Assembly (NCBI GenBank): GCA_002700865.1
Contig: PAFB01000141.1
Location: 1 to 40,297 of the forward strand
Reading direction: 5' to 3'
Origin: Rhodospirillaceae bacterium
Lineage (GTDB): Bacteria > Pseudomonadota > Alphaproteobacteria > UBA7985
Length of the DNA: 40,297 bases
Each line of letters starts with the position of its first letter. Within the stretch, counting starts at the first letter, position 1. The notes under the pieces were generated by a model, which worked only from the letters and a program-made list of their open reading frames with translations, had not been told where the DNA came from and did no database searches. Shown here in pieces: positions 40,010 through 40,297 of this stretch. The translations under genes and the position numbers were made by a program.

Positions 40010-40297
40010 AGAAATCCATACTCAAAATTGCCAAAGATTAACGACGGGCCCGACCTAGTAGAATCAGATACCGCGCTGAGGCGATTCAGCCAAAAATTGG
40101 CGTTGGCGAAACCGTAAGAACTTCTTGAAAATCGGTGAAACTTATCAAGAATTTCTTATTCATTAGCGCCGGAAATATTGAGCTACTTGCATTACTCACC
40201 AAACTGGCAAGTTTAAATTGTTGCTGCATGCCAACGCATTTTAAAAGTAGAAGTAAGGTCACTTCCAATAGCAACATATTTTTTGCGTTTCGATAGA
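40010..40297. other. AT-rich intergenic end of window with paired palindromes
   Basis: No supported gene: the only open frame (40086-40277, minus) has no ribosome site and odd composition. Two 11-bp palindromes, AAGAACTTCTT (40116-40126) and AAGAATTTCTT (40147-40157), stand 31 bp apart centre to centre. The arms can also pair with each other (14 bp, one mismatch) as a hairpin. Confidence 0.45.

Noticed and set aside
40086-40277. 63-codon minus-strand frame near the window end
   Set aside because: No ribosome site, low-complexity Leu-rich start, and it overlaps paired palindromes; not supported as a gene.
1-40297. CRISPR array, tRNA genes or insertion sequences
   Set aside because: No regularly spaced repeats, cloverleaf-like sequences, transposase frames or terminal inverted repeats were seen on reading the window.

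Overview
The window reads as a chromosomal catabolic region of a proteobacterium, probably marine or freshwater Alpha- or Gammaproteobacteria. Grounds: moderately high GC, strong AGGAG-type ribosome sites, several GTG starts, dense operons with ATGA-type overlaps, and families common in heterotrophic proteobacteria (GMC oxidoreductases, DUF3179, DUF35/thiolase pairs, LysR/MarR/GntR/ROK regulators). No tRNA, rRNA, CRISPR array, transposase or phage gene was seen. I cannot name the species.

Layout. (1) 1-2515: the end of a sulfotransferase gene that looks AT-richer than the rest, a cadherin-like surface or secreted protein, and a PaiB-type FMN-binding protein. (2) 2714-8567: a MarR regulator with a DUF3179 membrane protein, facing a GMC alcohol oxidoreductase translationally coupled to an SdsA-type alkylsulfatase, then a VOC protein. 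The same 20-bp inverted repeat (ATATATG-N6-CATATAT type) lies before marR and before the sulfatase, so this looks like one MarR-controlled alkyl-sulfate module. (3) 8672-10691: a LysR regulator divergent from a zinc-free quinone/enoyl-reductase-like gene broken by two frameshifts and one stop. (4) 10768-14020: a Gfo/Idh/MocA oxidoreductase, an M50-like membrane protease and a ROK regulator. (5) 14046-20394 (minus): one co-directional series of thiolase, DUF35, acyl-CoA ligase, GntR/UTRA regulator, nucleoside-hydrolase-like enzyme and a second DUF3179 protein, divergent from an MFS transporter. (6) 21675-32669 (minus): a ten-gene operon of fucose/arabinose-isomerase-like enzyme, YnjB-type ABC importer, GH51 arabinofuranosidase, importer ATPase, ketose 3-epimerase, DhaL, DhaK and LacD-like aldolase. 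(7) 32917-40009: aldehyde dehydrogenase, a second GMC oxidoreductase, an enolase-superfamily enzyme, a DadA-like FAD oxidase, a small membrane protein and a coiled-coil periplasmic protein.

How it may work together. Regions 5, 6 and the aldehyde dehydrogenase carry the same operator-like sequence (ACTWATTTGTAKTWAC) in their promoter regions, so they probably form one regulon, perhaps under the local GntR protein. The simplest reading is uptake of a furanoside, intracellular cleavage (GH51 and/or nucleoside-hydrolase-like enzyme), sugar isomerisation and C3 epimerisation, phosphorylation by DhaKL, cleavage by the LacD-like aldolase to DHAP plus a short aldehyde, and oxidation of the aldehyde. 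The ligase/DUF35/thiolase set might process the non-sugar part. This combination is not a textbook pathway and is the best candidate here for an undescribed system. The substrate cannot be determined from sequence alone.
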